From Labrys miyagiensis (lineage in GTDB: Bacteria > Pseudomonadota > Alphaproteobacteria > Rhizobiales > Labraceae): a DNA stretch of 64,000 nucleotides. How positions within the stretch are numbered: the stretch's first letter is position 1; the number at the start of each line of letters is the position of its first letter. Of this stretch, positions 7,366-16,312 are shown piece after piece. Location of the stretch: NCBI RefSeq assembly GCF_030160835.1, contig NZ_BSPC01000036.1, positions 1 through 64,000 on the forward strand, in the 5' to 3' direction. The translations under genes were made by a program, and so were the position numbers. The notes beneath the pieces are model-generated. The model had not been told where the DNA came from, searched no databases, and saw only the letters and a program-made list of their open reading frames with translations.

Positions 7366-8313
7366 TCAGTTCGACAGCGTGAAGGCTGCCGAATACTTGT
7401 CGATGTTGTCCTTGTTGATGACGACGCAATCGAAGAGCTGCTTCTCCGCGGCGGCGCCGGTCTTGCCGGTCTTGATGAAGGAATCGGCCTGCTCGACCGC
7501 CTTCTGCGAGAACACCGCCACCGGCTGAAGCACGGTGTATTGCAGCTCGCCCGCCTTGATGGCGGCCACAGCGTCGGGCGAACCGTCGAAGCCGCCGACC
7601 TTGATGCTGGAGAGCTTGCCAGCTTCCTTGAGCGCGGCGATCGCCCCGAGGGCCATCTCGTCATTGCCGCTGATCACGCCGACGATGTTCGGGTTGGCCT
7701 GCAGCATGGTCTGCATCTTGTCGTGACCCTGGGTGCGGTCCCAGTTGGCGACCTGCGAAGCGGCCTTGTTCAGGTCGGAATACTGGCTGAGCACGGTCTC
7801 GTAGCCATTCGAACGCGTGGCCGCGTTGTTGTCCGAGGGAGCGCCGAGCAACTCGGCATAATTGCCCTTTTCGCCGACGAGCTTCACCCATTCCTGCGCG
7901 CCGAGGGCAGCGCCCTGGGCGTTGTTGGAGACGAGCTGGCCCTTGGCGAGGCCTTCCTGGTTGATCTCGGCATTGACCAGGAACACCGGGATATTGGCGG
8001 CCACGGCCTTCTTGACGGCGCCGATCGAGCCCGAAGCGTTGGCCGGGTCGAGGATGATGGCGACGGACTTGTTGGTGATGGCGGTGTCGATCAAATTGCT
8101 CTCGACATTGGTGTCGGCCTTGTGGGCGGCGACATTTGCGTCATAGCCGAGCTTCTTGGCCGTGGCAGCCGCGACATTGCCCTCGGTCAGCCAGTACGGG
8201 TTGGCCGGATCGTTGACGATGATGGAGATCAGGCCACCGGCCCAGGCGCTGGAGGCGCTGAGGGTCAGGGCGAAGGCGGCGGCGGCCATCAGGAACTTGG
8301 ACTTGCTCGTCAT
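7366..8313 (-). CDS. Sugar ABC transporter periplasmic substrate-binding protein (RbsB family), 315 aa
   Basis: Signal peptide at residues 1-25 (cleavage after SSAWA) followed by a type I periplasmic binding protein fold of the ribose-binding class (IIVNDPANPYWLTEG; GVISGNDEMALGA). It delivers a sugar or polyol to the permease and ATPase encoded just upstream on the same strand. A good AGAAGGAAA ribosome site precedes the ATG. The transporter lies between two polyol kinase/dehydrogenase clusters and next to the erythritol operon, so erythritol or another polyol is the likely ligand, as for the EryG protein of rhizobia. The sequence alone does not prove the substrate. Confidence 0.85.
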   Translation of the reverse strand: MTSKSKFLMAAAAFALTLSASSAWAGGLISIIVNDPANPYWLTEGNVAAATAKKLGYDANVAAHKADTNVESNLIDTAITNKSVAIILDPANASGSIGAVKKAVAANIPVFLVNAEINQEGLAKGQLVSNNAQGAALGAQEWVKLVGEKGNYAELLGAPSDNNAATRSNGYETVLSQYSDLNKAASQVANWDRTQGHDKMQTMLQANPNIVGVISGNDEMALGAIAALKEAGKLSSIKVGGFDGSPDAVAAIKAGELQYTVLQPVAVFSQKAVEQADSFIKTGKTGAAAEKQLFDCVVINKDNIDKYSAAFTLSN

Positions 8314-8384
8314 TGGGACATTTCCTTCTAGGGTGATTATTCGGGGTTGCTACGCTCGTCTTCTCTCAAGGGATGAATTGCCGA

Positions 8385-9476
8385 TTACCCCCCTTGTTTG
8401 GGAGAAGTGGTTGGGCCGCCGGTGGCCGGGCGCTTGACGCGGCGGCGATACTGGATGGCATTGAGCAGCACCGCGAGCACGATGACCGCGCCGGTGAAGA
8501 CCGTCTGCCAGTAGGACGAGATGCCGATGATGACGAGGCCATCGGAGAGGAAGCCGATGACGAAGGCGCCGAGCAGCGTGCCGCGGATATTACCGCGCCC
8601 GCCGGTGAGCGCCGCGCCGCCGATGACCACGGCCGCGATGGCGGTGAGCTCATAGCTGGTGCCGGCGGTCGGGCCTGCCGAAGTGAGCTGGGAGGAGAGG
8701 ATGAGGCCGCCGATCGCCGCACAGATGCCCGAGAGCATGTAGACGGTGACCTGCACCATCTTGACCGGCACGCCTGAGAGCTCGGCGGCGCGCTCATTGC
8801 CGCCCGAGGCGTAGAGCCAGCGGCCGAAGGGCGAGCGGTTGAGCACGAGACTGACGAGGACGGCGATGACGCAGAGCACGATCACGCCGATCGGCACGCC
8901 GGCGAGGCGGTTGAAGCCGAGCCAGTCGAAGCCGGTATTGCCCAGTTCCGGCTTGCCGCCGAGATTGTTGTAGGTGAGGCCGTTGGTCATCAGCAGCGCA
9001 AAGCCGCGCACCACATACATCACGCCGAGGGTGGCGACGAAGGCGGGCACCTTGAAGCGGGCTATCAGCACGCCGTTGACGAGGCCGACCAGCGCGCCGA
9101 GCACGCAGCACAACACCGCGACCACCCACACCGGCGGATAGAGGATGACGCCGAACCATTGCAGCGTGACTCCCTGCATCAGGAAGCCCGCCACCACGCC
9201 GGAGAGGCCCAAGGTCGAACCGACCGAGAGGTCGATGCCGCCATTGAGGATGACCAGGAGCATGCCGACCGCCAGGATGCCAAAGATGGCGACGTGCTGG
9301 GCCATCGTCAGGAAGTTGGCGATGGTGAAGTAGTAGGGCGACAGGAAGGAGAACACGACGATGATCGCGATCAGCGCGAAGAAGGCGCGCCCTTCGAGCA
9401 GCAGGCGGCCGATGTCGAATCCCTCGGCGACGGAGGCCGTGCTGCTGGATTTGAGAGAGGGACCGACTTGGGTCAT
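8385..9476 (-). CDS. Sugar ABC transporter permease (RbsC family), 363 aa
   Basis: Inner-membrane permease with about ten hydrophobic segments and the RbsC-family signatures LNGGIDLSVGS (about residue 78-88) and GGNERAAELSGVPV, the cytoplasmic coupling segment. It would form the channel with the adjacent ATPase (22 bases upstream) and periplasmic protein (71 bases downstream). An approximately 28-residue soluble N-terminus precedes the first membrane helix. Confidence 0.88.
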   Translation of the reverse strand: MTQVGPSLKSSSTASVAEGFDIGRLLLEGRAFFALIAIIVVFSFLSPYYFTIANFLTMAQHVAIFGILAVGMLLVILNGGIDLSVGSTLGLSGVVAGFLMQGVTLQWFGVILYPPVWVVAVLCCVLGALVGLVNGVLIARFKVPAFVATLGVMYVVRGFALLMTNGLTYNNLGGKPELGNTGFDWLGFNRLAGVPIGVIVLCVIAVLVSLVLNRSPFGRWLYASGGNERAAELSGVPVKMVQVTVYMLSGICAAIGGLILSSQLTSAGPTAGTSYELTAIAAVVIGGAALTGGRGNIRGTLLGAFVIGFLSDGLVIIGISSYWQTVFTGAVIVLAVLLNAIQYRRRVKRPATGGPTTSPKQGG

Positions 9477-9498
9477 GGTCAGGCTCCGTTCTTCTTGA

Positions 9499-11040
9499 TC
9501 AACCGACGACCACGGCTTCGCCCGAGGCGGCCATGATCTGCTCCTTGGTCACGTCGGACCCGAATTCGGCGGATATCTTGCCGCGGCGCATCACGATGAT
9601 GCGGTGCGCGATGCTGAGGCACTCGGCGACCTCCGAGGTGGAAAACACCACGGCGAGGCCTTGGGTGGCACGTTCGGCGAGGATGCGGAACACCTCGGCC
9701 TTGGCGCCGATGTCGATGCCGCGGCTCGGCTCGTCCAGCAGGATCACATGGGGGTGGGTGGCCAGGATCTTGCCAATCACCACCTTCTGCTGGTTGCCGC
9801 CGGAGAGTGAGCCGATGGCCGCCTCCCCGCCTGTCGTCTTGATGTGGGTGTCGCGGATCGACTGGCTGATCAAGGCGTGCTCGCGTGGCGACGAGAGAAG
9901 GAGGCCGCGCACGAAATTGCCGATGCTGGCGAGCGAGAGGTTCGAACCCACCGTCATCGTCTGCACCAGGCCATCGCGCTGGCGATCCTCCGGCACCAAG
10001 GCGAGGCCGAGCTCGATGCGGTCGGCGATGCTGAAATCTGAGACGTCCCGGCCTTCCAGGAAGATGCTGCCGCCGGTCCTCGGCATGCGCCCGGCGACGC
10101 ATTCGAGCATTTCGGTGCGGCCGGCGCCCATCAGCCCGTAGATGCAGACGATTTCGCCGGCCTTCACGTCGAGCGACAGGCCGTCCACCACCGAGCCGGA
10201 GCCCGAGGCGTCGGCCACCGAGAGGTCGCGGATCGAAAGGGCGGTCTCACCGAAGGCATAGCCGGTGGGCGCCGAGCCCAGGTCGAAATTCTCGCCGACC
10301 ATGTTGCGCACGATCCATTCGAGATCGATGTCCTTGCGCGGGGCGGCGGCGGTGATGGCGCCGTCGCGCAGGACAACGGCGAAATCGGTGATCTGCAGCG
10401 CTTCCTCGAGATGATGGGAGATGTAGACGATCGAGACGCCGCGCCGCTTGAGGTCGTGGATCACCTTGAACAGGATCTCGACCTCGCTGGCGCTCAGCGC
10501 CGAGGTCGGCTCGTCCATGATCAGGATGCGCGAGTTCACCGAGAGGGCACGGGCGATCTCGACGATCTGCTGCTGCCCGAGGCGCAGTTCCTCCACCCGC
10601 TGCAGCGGATCGATATCCTCGGCCAGCTCCTTCATCAGGGCGCGGACCTGGCGCGCTTCCTCGGCGAAATCGACGCCGGTCGGCGTCACGATCTCGCGCC
10701 CCATGAAGATGTTGTCGCGCACGCTCAGATTGGGGGCGAGGCTCAGCTCCTGGTGGATGATCGAGATGCCGCGGTCGCGCGCGTCGGTCGAGGAGGCGAA
10801 GGAGACGACCTCGCCATCGAGCTCGATCTGGCCCGAGGTCGGCGAGACGACCCCGGAGAGGATCTTCATCAGCGTCGACTTGCCAGCGCCATTCTCGCCG
10901 AACAAGGTAGTGACCTTGCCGCGATGAATATCGAAGTTCACCCCCTTGAGGGCATGGGTGCTGCCATAGATCTTGGCAACGTTGCGTGCGGCGAGCACGG
11001 TCTCGCCGCCACCCGCGAGCTGTTCGGCCACGGCGCTCAT
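9499..11040 (-). CDS. Sugar ABC transporter ATP-binding protein (RbsA type, two ATPase domains), 513 aa
   Basis: Tandem ABC ATPase of the ribose/galactose importer class. The first Walker A is FGENGAGKSTLMK and its signature is LRLGQQQIVEIARAL. The second half has the degenerate GLMGAGRTEM P-loop followed by LSGGNQQKVVIGK, typical of RbsA. The ATG at 11040 overlaps the stop of the DUF2291 gene by ATGA, and similarity to the family begins right after it. A longer in-frame reading upstream merely crosses the DUF2291 gene out of frame. It powers import with the adjacent permease. Confidence 0.9.
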   Translation of the reverse strand: MSAVAEQLAGGGETVLAARNVAKIYGSTHALKGVNFDIHRGKVTTLFGENGAGKSTLMKILSGVVSPTSGQIELDGEVVSFASSTDARDRGISIIHQELSLAPNLSVRDNIFMGREIVTPTGVDFAEEARQVRALMKELAEDIDPLQRVEELRLGQQQIVEIARALSVNSRILIMDEPTSALSASEVEILFKVIHDLKRRGVSIVYISHHLEEALQITDFAVVLRDGAITAAAPRKDIDLEWIVRNMVGENFDLGSAPTGYAFGETALSIRDLSVADASGSGSVVDGLSLDVKAGEIVCIYGLMGAGRTEMLECVAGRMPRTGGSIFLEGRDVSDFSIADRIELGLALVPEDRQRDGLVQTMTVGSNLSLASIGNFVRGLLLSSPREHALISQSIRDTHIKTTGGEAAIGSLSGGNQQKVVIGKILATHPHVILLDEPSRGIDIGAKAEVFRILAERATQGLAVVFSTSEVAECLSIAHRIIVMRRGKISAEFGSDVTKEQIMAASGEAVVVG

Positions 11041-11693
11041 TGGACCTCCAGCCTGACCGGCGTGACGAGCCAGCTCTTGGGATTGATGAGCTGGAAGACG
11101 CCGACGACCGAAAGCGTCTTGCCGGTGAGGTTGGAGTTGTCGATCTTCGACAGGACCTGCTTCTTCATCTCCCTGTTCAGGGCGGAGCCGGCGTTCTGGT
11201 ATTCGATCTGGTTGGTGAACTGGCCGAAGGCAATCGTGCCCGTGGCATCGCGGATATCCGTGCCGTTGATCGCCGGACCCGTCTGCACGCGGATCAGCAC
11301 CTCGGAGGGCACGCCCGGCACCGTAACGCTGTAGATGCCGGATTTGCCCTGACCGGCGACGCCGGTGAACTTGACCGAGATCTCCGGCCCGATGCTGCCG
11401 GGCACGCCATATTTCTTGCCGGCCTCGTCCTTGTTGGCGGCGACCGCGGTGGCGAAGGCGTCTGCCGCGACGGCCTTGTCGGCGACGGCTGCCTGGATCT
11501 TCGGGAACTGCGCGGTGCCGAAGGCATCCGGCGAGAACACATCGGCCTGCACGTCGGCCGCCGAACCGATGACGACGACCTTGGTGCTTGCAGCCATCGC
11601 AGCGATGAGAACCAGGGCAGCGACGCCGGCCAGCGCCCAGCGCAGGCCCGGCCTGCGGCGTGGTTTCAGGGGTGTGCTTGCGGAAACGCTCAT
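11037..11693 (-). CDS. DUF2291 family membrane-anchored periplasmic protein, 218 aa
   Basis: Positively charged N-terminus (KPRRRPGLR), one membrane helix at about residues 18-36, then a roughly 180-residue extracytoplasmic domain of the DUF2291 family. Such proteins are encoded beside RbsABC-type importers in rhizobia and relatives; their role is not established. It is the first gene of the transporter operon and coupled to the ATPase gene by an ATGA overlap. It might assist assembly or substrate delivery of the importer, but that is only inference from position. Confidence 0.8.
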   Translation of the reverse strand: MSVSASTPLKPRRRPGLRWALAGVAALVLIAAMAASTKVVVIGSAADVQADVFSPDAFGTAQFPKIQAAVADKAVAADAFATAVAANKDEAGKKYGVPGSIGPEISVKFTGVAGQGKSGIYSVTVPGVPSEVLIRVQTGPAINGTDIRDATGTIAFGQFTNQIEYQNAGSALNREMKKQVLSKIDNSNLTGKTLSVVGVFQLINPKSWLVTPVRLEVQ

Positions 11694-12221
11694 GGGAGAA
11701 TCCCCTGTGCTGGGCAGCCGCGGGGCGGCTGGAGGGAAGCGGAAGCGCTGCCGGCCGGCGGCGAAGAGATGAAAAAAGCTGCAACCATCGCGCTTGTGTG
11801 AGAGATCACACCCATTTTCGCGTTAGATATCTCATAGTTGCGATAGAAACTGCGTGACGGATAAAGGCGGCCAAAGTCACGGGCGAGCGACCTGCGCGCT
11901 GTCTTCGGGCTGGAAAGCGTCTGGCGGAGGTCTGGCGAATGGCACACGGAGAATCGAGCGAAAACGGCGCCGATCTGGCACATTCCGGCGGTATAAGAGC
12001 CCGTGAAGCGTAGGCGTGCCTGCCCCAACGACATCTGTCCGGTATGAGACCTTGCCTGTTTATGCGTATCCGCCGTCATCCTCGTGGTTTCCCGGTCCCT
12101 GAGATCGGCTGCGATATAGTTATGTTATGAGGCAGCCAGAATGCGCGATAATTATAATAGACTACGAGTGCCATGCCTGCAATTCCGCCGAAAGGCGATC
12201 GGTGTCCCGCCTGCCGGACGC
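11694..12221. promoter_or_regulatory. Region between eryI and the transporter operon; transporter promoter
   Basis: No gene is convincing in these 528 bases. About 100 bases before the DUF2291 start is a perfect palindrome GTGTGA-gaga-TCACAC (11796-11811), a candidate operator; its 4-base spacing is shorter than the 6 of a CRP site. A second AT-rich stretch (12110-12170) lies just after the end of eryI. The transporter promoter must be here since the operon starts at 11693. Confidence 0.5.
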
Positions 12222-12674
12222 TCAGCCGTGATATTTCGCGTCGAGGCCGTTGATGGCCGCGACATTCGAGGCACTGCGGCCTTTCTCGTCGAAGGTCTGG
12301 GCCAGGTAGGCCTCGGCGATCGACTTGGCGAGCTCCGGCCCGATCACCCGCGAGCCCATGGTGATGATCTGGGCGTTGTTGGAGAGCGCGGCGCGCTCGG
12401 CCGAATAGGTGTCGTGGCAGTGCGCGGCGCGGATGCCGGGCACCTTGTTGGCGGAGATGCAGACGCCGATGCCGGTGCCGCAGACCAGGATCGCCCGGTC
12501 ATACTCGCCCTTCAGCACGCCCGAGGCGACGCGGTCGGACAGGTCGGCATAGAGTTCGGTGGCGTCATCGGGCGCCTTGGAGAGCTCGGTGACCTCGAAG
12601 CGGCCCTTGAGATGCTCGGCCAGGATATGGGCGAGGCCGTCTCCGGCGCTGTCTCCGGCAATTGCGAGTTTCAT
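12222..12674 (-). CDS. eryI: D-erythrulose 4-phosphate isomerase EryI (RpiB family), 150 aa
   Basis: RpiB/LacAB-family isomerase that in the erythritol pathway interconverts D-erythrulose 4-phosphate and D-erythrose 4-phosphate. Cys65 in the V-C-G-T-G-I-G motif matches the catalytic base of RpiB enzymes, and the C-H-D-T-Y segment supplies the conserved histidine. An AAAGGGG ribosome site lies before the ATG. It follows eryH by 40 bases and is last in the erythritol operon. A separate RpiA for the pentose phosphate pathway exists at 26007-26720, which supports a specialised rather than housekeeping role here. Confidence 0.87.
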   Translation of the reverse strand: MKLAIAGDSAGDGLAHILAEHLKGRFEVTELSKAPDDATELYADLSDRVASGVLKGEYDRAILVCGTGIGVCISANKVPGIRAAHCHDTYSAERAALSNNAQIITMGSRVIGPELAKSIAEAYLAQTFDEKGRSASNVAAINGLDAKYHG

Positions 12675-12714
12675 GATACGCCCCTTTCACGAAGAGATGA
12701 GTTGTACCTAACGT

Positions 12715-13482
12715 TCAGAGCACCTCGCCGACGCGGGCGAGGATGCCGAGATAATCGGTCACGTCCCACGCCGACCGGCCGATAAAGAGGCCGTCGATGT
12801 GAGGGCAGCCGGCCAGTTCGGTGCAGTTGTCAGCATTGACGGAGCCGCCGTAAAGGCAGGGAATCCGGTGCCCCAGCACTGTTTCCGCTACGGAAATGAT
12901 GCGAGCCTGGCGCGCGTCGGCATAGTCGGCGCTGGCCGGCACGCCGCGCTCGCCGATGGCCCAGATGGGCTCATAGGCCAGCAGCATGGGGGCGGCGAAC
13001 TGGTTGGACGTCAGAGCGCCGAGTGCGGCGCGCACTTCCTTCTCAAGGACCTCGTCGGCCCGCCCGCTGTCCTTGTCCTTCGCCGTCTCGCCGATGCAGA
13101 TCAGCGGGATCAGGCCATGCCGCACGGCTGCGGCGGTCTTCAGTCCGACGGTTTCGTCCGTCTCGCTGAAATGTTCGCGCCGCTCCGAATGGCCGATCTC
13201 GACTAGGTCCAGGCCACAATCGACCAGCATCACGGGTGAGATCTCGCCGGTCCAGGCGCCCTCGTCATCCCAATGCATGTTCTGCGCGCCGACCCTCACG
13301 GTGGTGGCGGCGAGCAAGCGCTTCACCTCGCGCACGGCGGTGAAGGACGGAATGACGAAGCGCTGGATGCGGGGATCGACCTCGGACTCGGCGGCGATCA
13401 GACCCTCGGCGAAGGCCTGCGCCTCAGCCAGGGTCTTGTTCATCTTCCAGCTCGTGCCGATCCAGAACGGGGTCTTGGTCAT
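12715..13482 (-). CDS. eryH: Triose-phosphate-isomerase-like EryH (L-erythrulose 1-phosphate isomerase), 255 aa
   Basis: TIM-barrel isomerase of the TpiA family. Catalytic Lys13 (W-K-M-N), the histidine of GHSERR, and the glutamate of AYEPIWAIG are present. The usual asparagine before W-K is a serine here (G-T-S-W-K). In the erythritol and oxo-isoapionate pathways EryH/LerI converts L-erythrulose 1-phosphate to D-erythrulose 4-phosphate. Its position between eryC and eryI supports this over glycolytic TpiA. A candidate promoter with a 24-base palindrome lies upstream (13627-13650). Confidence 0.87.
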   Translation of the reverse strand: MTKTPFWIGTSWKMNKTLAEAQAFAEGLIAAESEVDPRIQRFVIPSFTAVREVKRLLAATTVRVGAQNMHWDDEGAWTGEISPVMLVDCGLDLVEIGHSERREHFSETDETVGLKTAAAVRHGLIPLICIGETAKDKDSGRADEVLEKEVRAALGALTSNQFAAPMLLAYEPIWAIGERGVPASADYADARQARIISVAETVLGHRIPCLYGGSVNADNCTELAGCPHIDGLFIGRSAWDVTDYLGILARVGEVL

Positions 13483-13626
13483 GCTCGCCGGGCCCCGTCA
13501 AACACACGCAAGGCGGAATTCCACCTTCGCCGGCAGGCTGACAATCATCCAATATGCACCGTACAGACCCATTGCTTCCTCGGCTGGCGTGCCTGGTTTA
13601 TTGTTGTGATGAACATCGCCAGTAGA

Positions 13627-13650
13627 GTGATAATTAACATATTATATCAC
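13627..13650 (-). promoter_or_regulatory. Candidate promoter/operator before eryH
   Basis: In the AT-rich 249-base gap between eryC and eryH, GTGATA and TATCAC form the ends of a 24-base imperfect palindrome. On the minus strand the motif TATAAT (13646-13641) inside it matches a sigma-70 -10 box; I see no strong -35. An operator overlapping a -10 box would allow eryH-eryI to be controlled separately from eryDABC. Confidence 0.45.
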
Positions 13651-13731
13651 ACACGCAATGGAAAAAATGAAAGGTCTGATGAAAAGAGCGTGAGCGGTGG
13701 CTTGCCGGTAGAGGCGCGCCACTCCGATTCC

Positions 13732-14664
13732 TCAAATGTTCAGCGAGGCGACGCCGGCATCGATATGCGGCGCCCAGAAGGCAATGGATTCGGCGATCTG
13801 CGCGACCACCTGCCGGTCATTGGGTTCGCGCTCCTTGAAGGAGAGCTCAAGGCAGATCTCATTGTCTACAGCCCCGCCCTCCGCTAAGGCCGCGAGCAGC
13901 GGTTCGGGCTGGATGCGTCCCCTGGCGTTGAATTCCGCCGTGAAGGGCCGATGCCCGCCCTTGTCCATCAGCGACTGCTTGATGTGAATGATCGGCGAGA
14001 CCGGCGGTACGGCGCGTGCCCAGGCATAGGGATCGTAGTCATCGGGATTGGCGCTGGTGACGTCGCCGTGGTCGATATCGGCCATCATCCACATCGGCAC
14101 GGCCATGTCGGCTTCCGTCAGGCGCTTCTGCAAAGCGAGACAGGCTTCGATGGTCTCGCCGAACTCGCGGCCGATCGACATCGGTTCCCAGAAGACAGAG
14201 GCAAGGCCCGCCGCCCTGGCGTGCTCGGCCACCTCGGCCCAGCAGTCGATGGCGATCCGGATCAATTCCCCGCGCCGTATGGGATCGTCATAGTCCTTGT
14301 AGGTGAAGATGGCGAACTGCGTGCCGACCGAACTGCCGCCGAGATCCGCCGTGATGTCGGCGAAGGTCTTGAACCAGTCGATGTAATAGCGCCGGACTTC
14401 CCGGTCGGGATGGCCGAAATGGTTGAGCCGGCCATAAGGCCCGGTCATGCCCGAGGTCACGCGCACGCCGGTGCGCGCGAGGGCCGCCTGTATCTGCCGC
14501 GTCAGCCGGCGGATCACCGGCGCCGGCCAGGACGGGTTGATGAACTCATGCGTCAGCTGCAGGTCGCGGATCTTCAGCCGATGCGCGACGGTGTCGATGA
14601 GGTCGTCGGGCTCGGCGAAGCGGTTGACCAGGGGATTGGTGTTGAGGGAGAGGGTCAGGCCCAT
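13732..14664 (-). CDS. eryC: Sugar-phosphate isomerase/epimerase EryC, 310 aa
   Basis: Xylose-isomerase-like TIM-barrel protein of the AP-endonuclease-2 superfamily, matching EryC of erythritol loci, one of the isomerases that act on the tetrulose phosphate produced by EryB. Metal-ligand candidates lie in EPMSIGRE, MMADIDHGD, IIHIKQS and the late glutamate of EICLELSFKE. ATG at 14664 was chosen because of the GGAG ribosome site and because similarity begins at MGLTLSLNTN; the upstream in-frame extension crosses an inverted repeat. It is separated from eryB by 134 bases holding repeat K. Confidence 0.85.
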   Translation of the reverse strand: MGLTLSLNTNPLVNRFAEPDDLIDTVAHRLKIRDLQLTHEFINPSWPAPVIRRLTRQIQAALARTGVRVTSGMTGPYGRLNHFGHPDREVRRYYIDWFKTFADITADLGGSSVGTQFAIFTYKDYDDPIRRGELIRIAIDCWAEVAEHARAAGLASVFWEPMSIGREFGETIEACLALQKRLTEADMAVPMWMMADIDHGDVTSANPDDYDPYAWARAVPPVSPIIHIKQSLMDKGGHRPFTAEFNARGRIQPEPLLAALAEGGAVDNEICLELSFKEREPNDRQVVAQIAESIAFWAPHIDAGVASLNI

Positions 14665-14697
14665 GGGAGCTCCGAGGGGTGGTGGGGGCGTGGGATG

Positions 14698-14751
14698 GGA
14701 GTGTCGATCCCGCCCCTTCGACAGGCCAGAGGGGCTAGAGATCGACACTCC
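14698..14751. repeat. Inverted repeat family K between eryB and eryC
   Basis: Perfect 12-base arms GGAGTGTCGATC (14698-14709) and its complement (14740-14751) with a 30-base spacer. It may attenuate or stabilise the eryB-eryC message. Confidence 0.8.
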
Positions 14752-14798
14752 AATTCTGCGCATCCGTCGACTAGGTCGGCGCCCATGACACGCTGCCC

Positions 14799-16304
14799 TC
14801 ACGCCGCATCGGCGGGCTGGCGCTCGAACCAGGCGGCGAAGGCGGCCGTCTGGTCCTCGCTCATATGCAGGCCGTGCTTGGTGCGCCGGGTGAGGATGTC
14901 CTCTGTCGTCTCCGCCCATTCCTGCGCCATCAGGTAGCGCACCTCGGCCTCGTAGAAGCGCGGACCAAAAGATTGGCCGAGGTCGGCGAGGCTGGTGGCG
15001 CCGCCAATCAGCCTGGCGGTGCGGGCGCCATAGGTGCGGGTGTAGTAGCGGGCGAGGTCCCGTGGCAGCCAGGGATAATGGGTCGCCAGCCGGTCGAGGA
15101 ATTTGGGCACGTCGCCCTTCTCGATCTCACCGCCAGGCAGGATGCCCGTCGCCGTCCAGTCCGGACCCATCTTGGGGAAGGTCGGCTGCAGGCGCTGCAA
15201 CGCGTGCTCGGCGAGCTTGCGGAAGGTGGTGATCTTGCCGCCGAACACGTTGAGCAGCGGCGCCCCGCCGGTGGTGTCGAGGTCGAAGACATAGTCGCGC
15301 GTCACGGCGGAGGGGTTGCCTTGCCCGTCATCATAGAGCGGGCGCACACCGGAAAAGGAATGCAGCACGTCGCTGCGCCGCAGCTTCTGCTTGAAGTAGC
15401 GGTTCACGGTCTTGAGGAGATAGTCGATCTCGGTCTCTTCGATCGCGACATTCTCCGGTGTGCCGTCATAGGGGATGTCGGTGGTGCCGATCAGCGCCTT
15501 GTCGCCTTCATAGGGGTTGATGAAGATCACGCGCTTGTCGTGGTTCTGCACGAGATAGGCGTTGGCGCCGTCCCAGAATTTCGGGGTGATGATGTGGCTG
15601 CCCTTGACCAGGCGCACCTTGCGCGTGGAGTTGGCGCCGGCGACGCGCTGGATGATGTCGCTGACCCAGGGCCCGCCGGCATTCACCAAAGCGCGCGCCA
15701 TCACGGTGGTGCGGGCACCGTTGCGCGTGTCGGTCATCTCGACGCGCCACAGATCCCCTTCGCGCCGTGCGCTCGTGCAGGCCGTGCGGGTGAAGATCCG
15801 GGCGCCGCGCTCGGCCGCATCGACGGCGTTGAGGGCGACCAGCCTGGCATCGTCAACCCAGCAGTCGGAATATTCGAAGCCCTTGGTGAACTGGTCCTCG
15901 ATCGGCGCGCCCTCCGGATCGCGGCGGAGGTCGAGCGTGCGTGTGCCGGGCAGGCGCTTGCGCCCGCCGAGGTAGTCGTAGAGGAAGAGGCCAAGCCGCA
16001 CCAGCCAGGCCGGCCGGTCCTCGGGGCTGTGCGGCAGCACGAAGCGCATCGGCCAGATGATGTGGGGAGCGCTGGCGAGCAGCACCTCGCGCTCGATCAG
16101 GGCCTCACGCACCAGGCGGAACTCATAATATTCGAGATAGCGCAGGCCTCCATGCACGAGCTTGCCCGAGCGGGACGAGGTGCCCTGGGCGAGGTCGTCC
16201 TTCTCGCACAGCATCACCGAGAGCCCACGCCCGGCCGCGTCGCGCGCGATGCCGGCGCCGTTGATGCCACCGCCAATGATGAAAAGGTCCACGGTCTCGG
16301 TCAT
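14799..16304 (-). CDS. eryB: Erythritol-phosphate dehydrogenase EryB (GlpD family), 501 aa
   Basis: FAD-dependent dehydrogenase that oxidises the phosphorylated erythritol to a tetrulose phosphate and feeds electrons to the respiratory chain. The dinucleotide motif G-G-G-I-N-G lies at residues 11-16 and the GlpD signature (SGKLVHGGLRYLEYYE) about 46-61; GSHII and GTTDIP segments are family-typical. ATG at 16304 follows the eryA stop by 8 bases, and the protein length matches characterised EryB. Longer upstream reading in this frame runs only through eryA out of frame. It is homologous to the cluster A dehydrogenase but distinct from it. Confidence 0.88.
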   Translation of the reverse strand: MTETVDLFIIGGGINGAGIARDAAGRGLSVMLCEKDDLAQGTSSRSGKLVHGGLRYLEYYEFRLVREALIEREVLLASAPHIIWPMRFVLPHSPEDRPAWLVRLGLFLYDYLGGRKRLPGTRTLDLRRDPEGAPIEDQFTKGFEYSDCWVDDARLVALNAVDAAERGARIFTRTACTSARREGDLWRVEMTDTRNGARTTVMARALVNAGGPWVSDIIQRVAGANSTRKVRLVKGSHIITPKFWDGANAYLVQNHDKRVIFINPYEGDKALIGTTDIPYDGTPENVAIEETEIDYLLKTVNRYFKQKLRRSDVLHSFSGVRPLYDDGQGNPSAVTRDYVFDLDTTGGAPLLNVFGGKITTFRKLAEHALQRLQPTFPKMGPDWTATGILPGGEIEKGDVPKFLDRLATHYPWLPRDLARYYTRTYGARTARLIGGATSLADLGQSFGPRFYEAEVRYLMAQEWAETTEDILTRRTKHGLHMSEDQTAAFAAWFERQPADAA

Positions 16305-16312
16305 CTCGGCTC

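Noticed and set aside
9499-11784. A 761-residue open frame extending the first transporter ATPase upstream
   Set aside because: The extra N-terminal part reads the DUF2291 gene in the wrong frame; the ATPase similarity, the ATGA junction and the ATG at 11040 fix the true start.
11796-11811. CRP binding site before the transporter operon
   Set aside because: Half sites TGTGA/TCACA are present but separated by 4 bases instead of 6, so a CRP dimer would not fit.
12222-13482. Housekeeping tpiA and rpiB
   Set aside because: Both are embedded after eryC; the TIM asparagine is changed, and a separate rpiA exists in the window. The specialised EryH/EryI roles are more likely.
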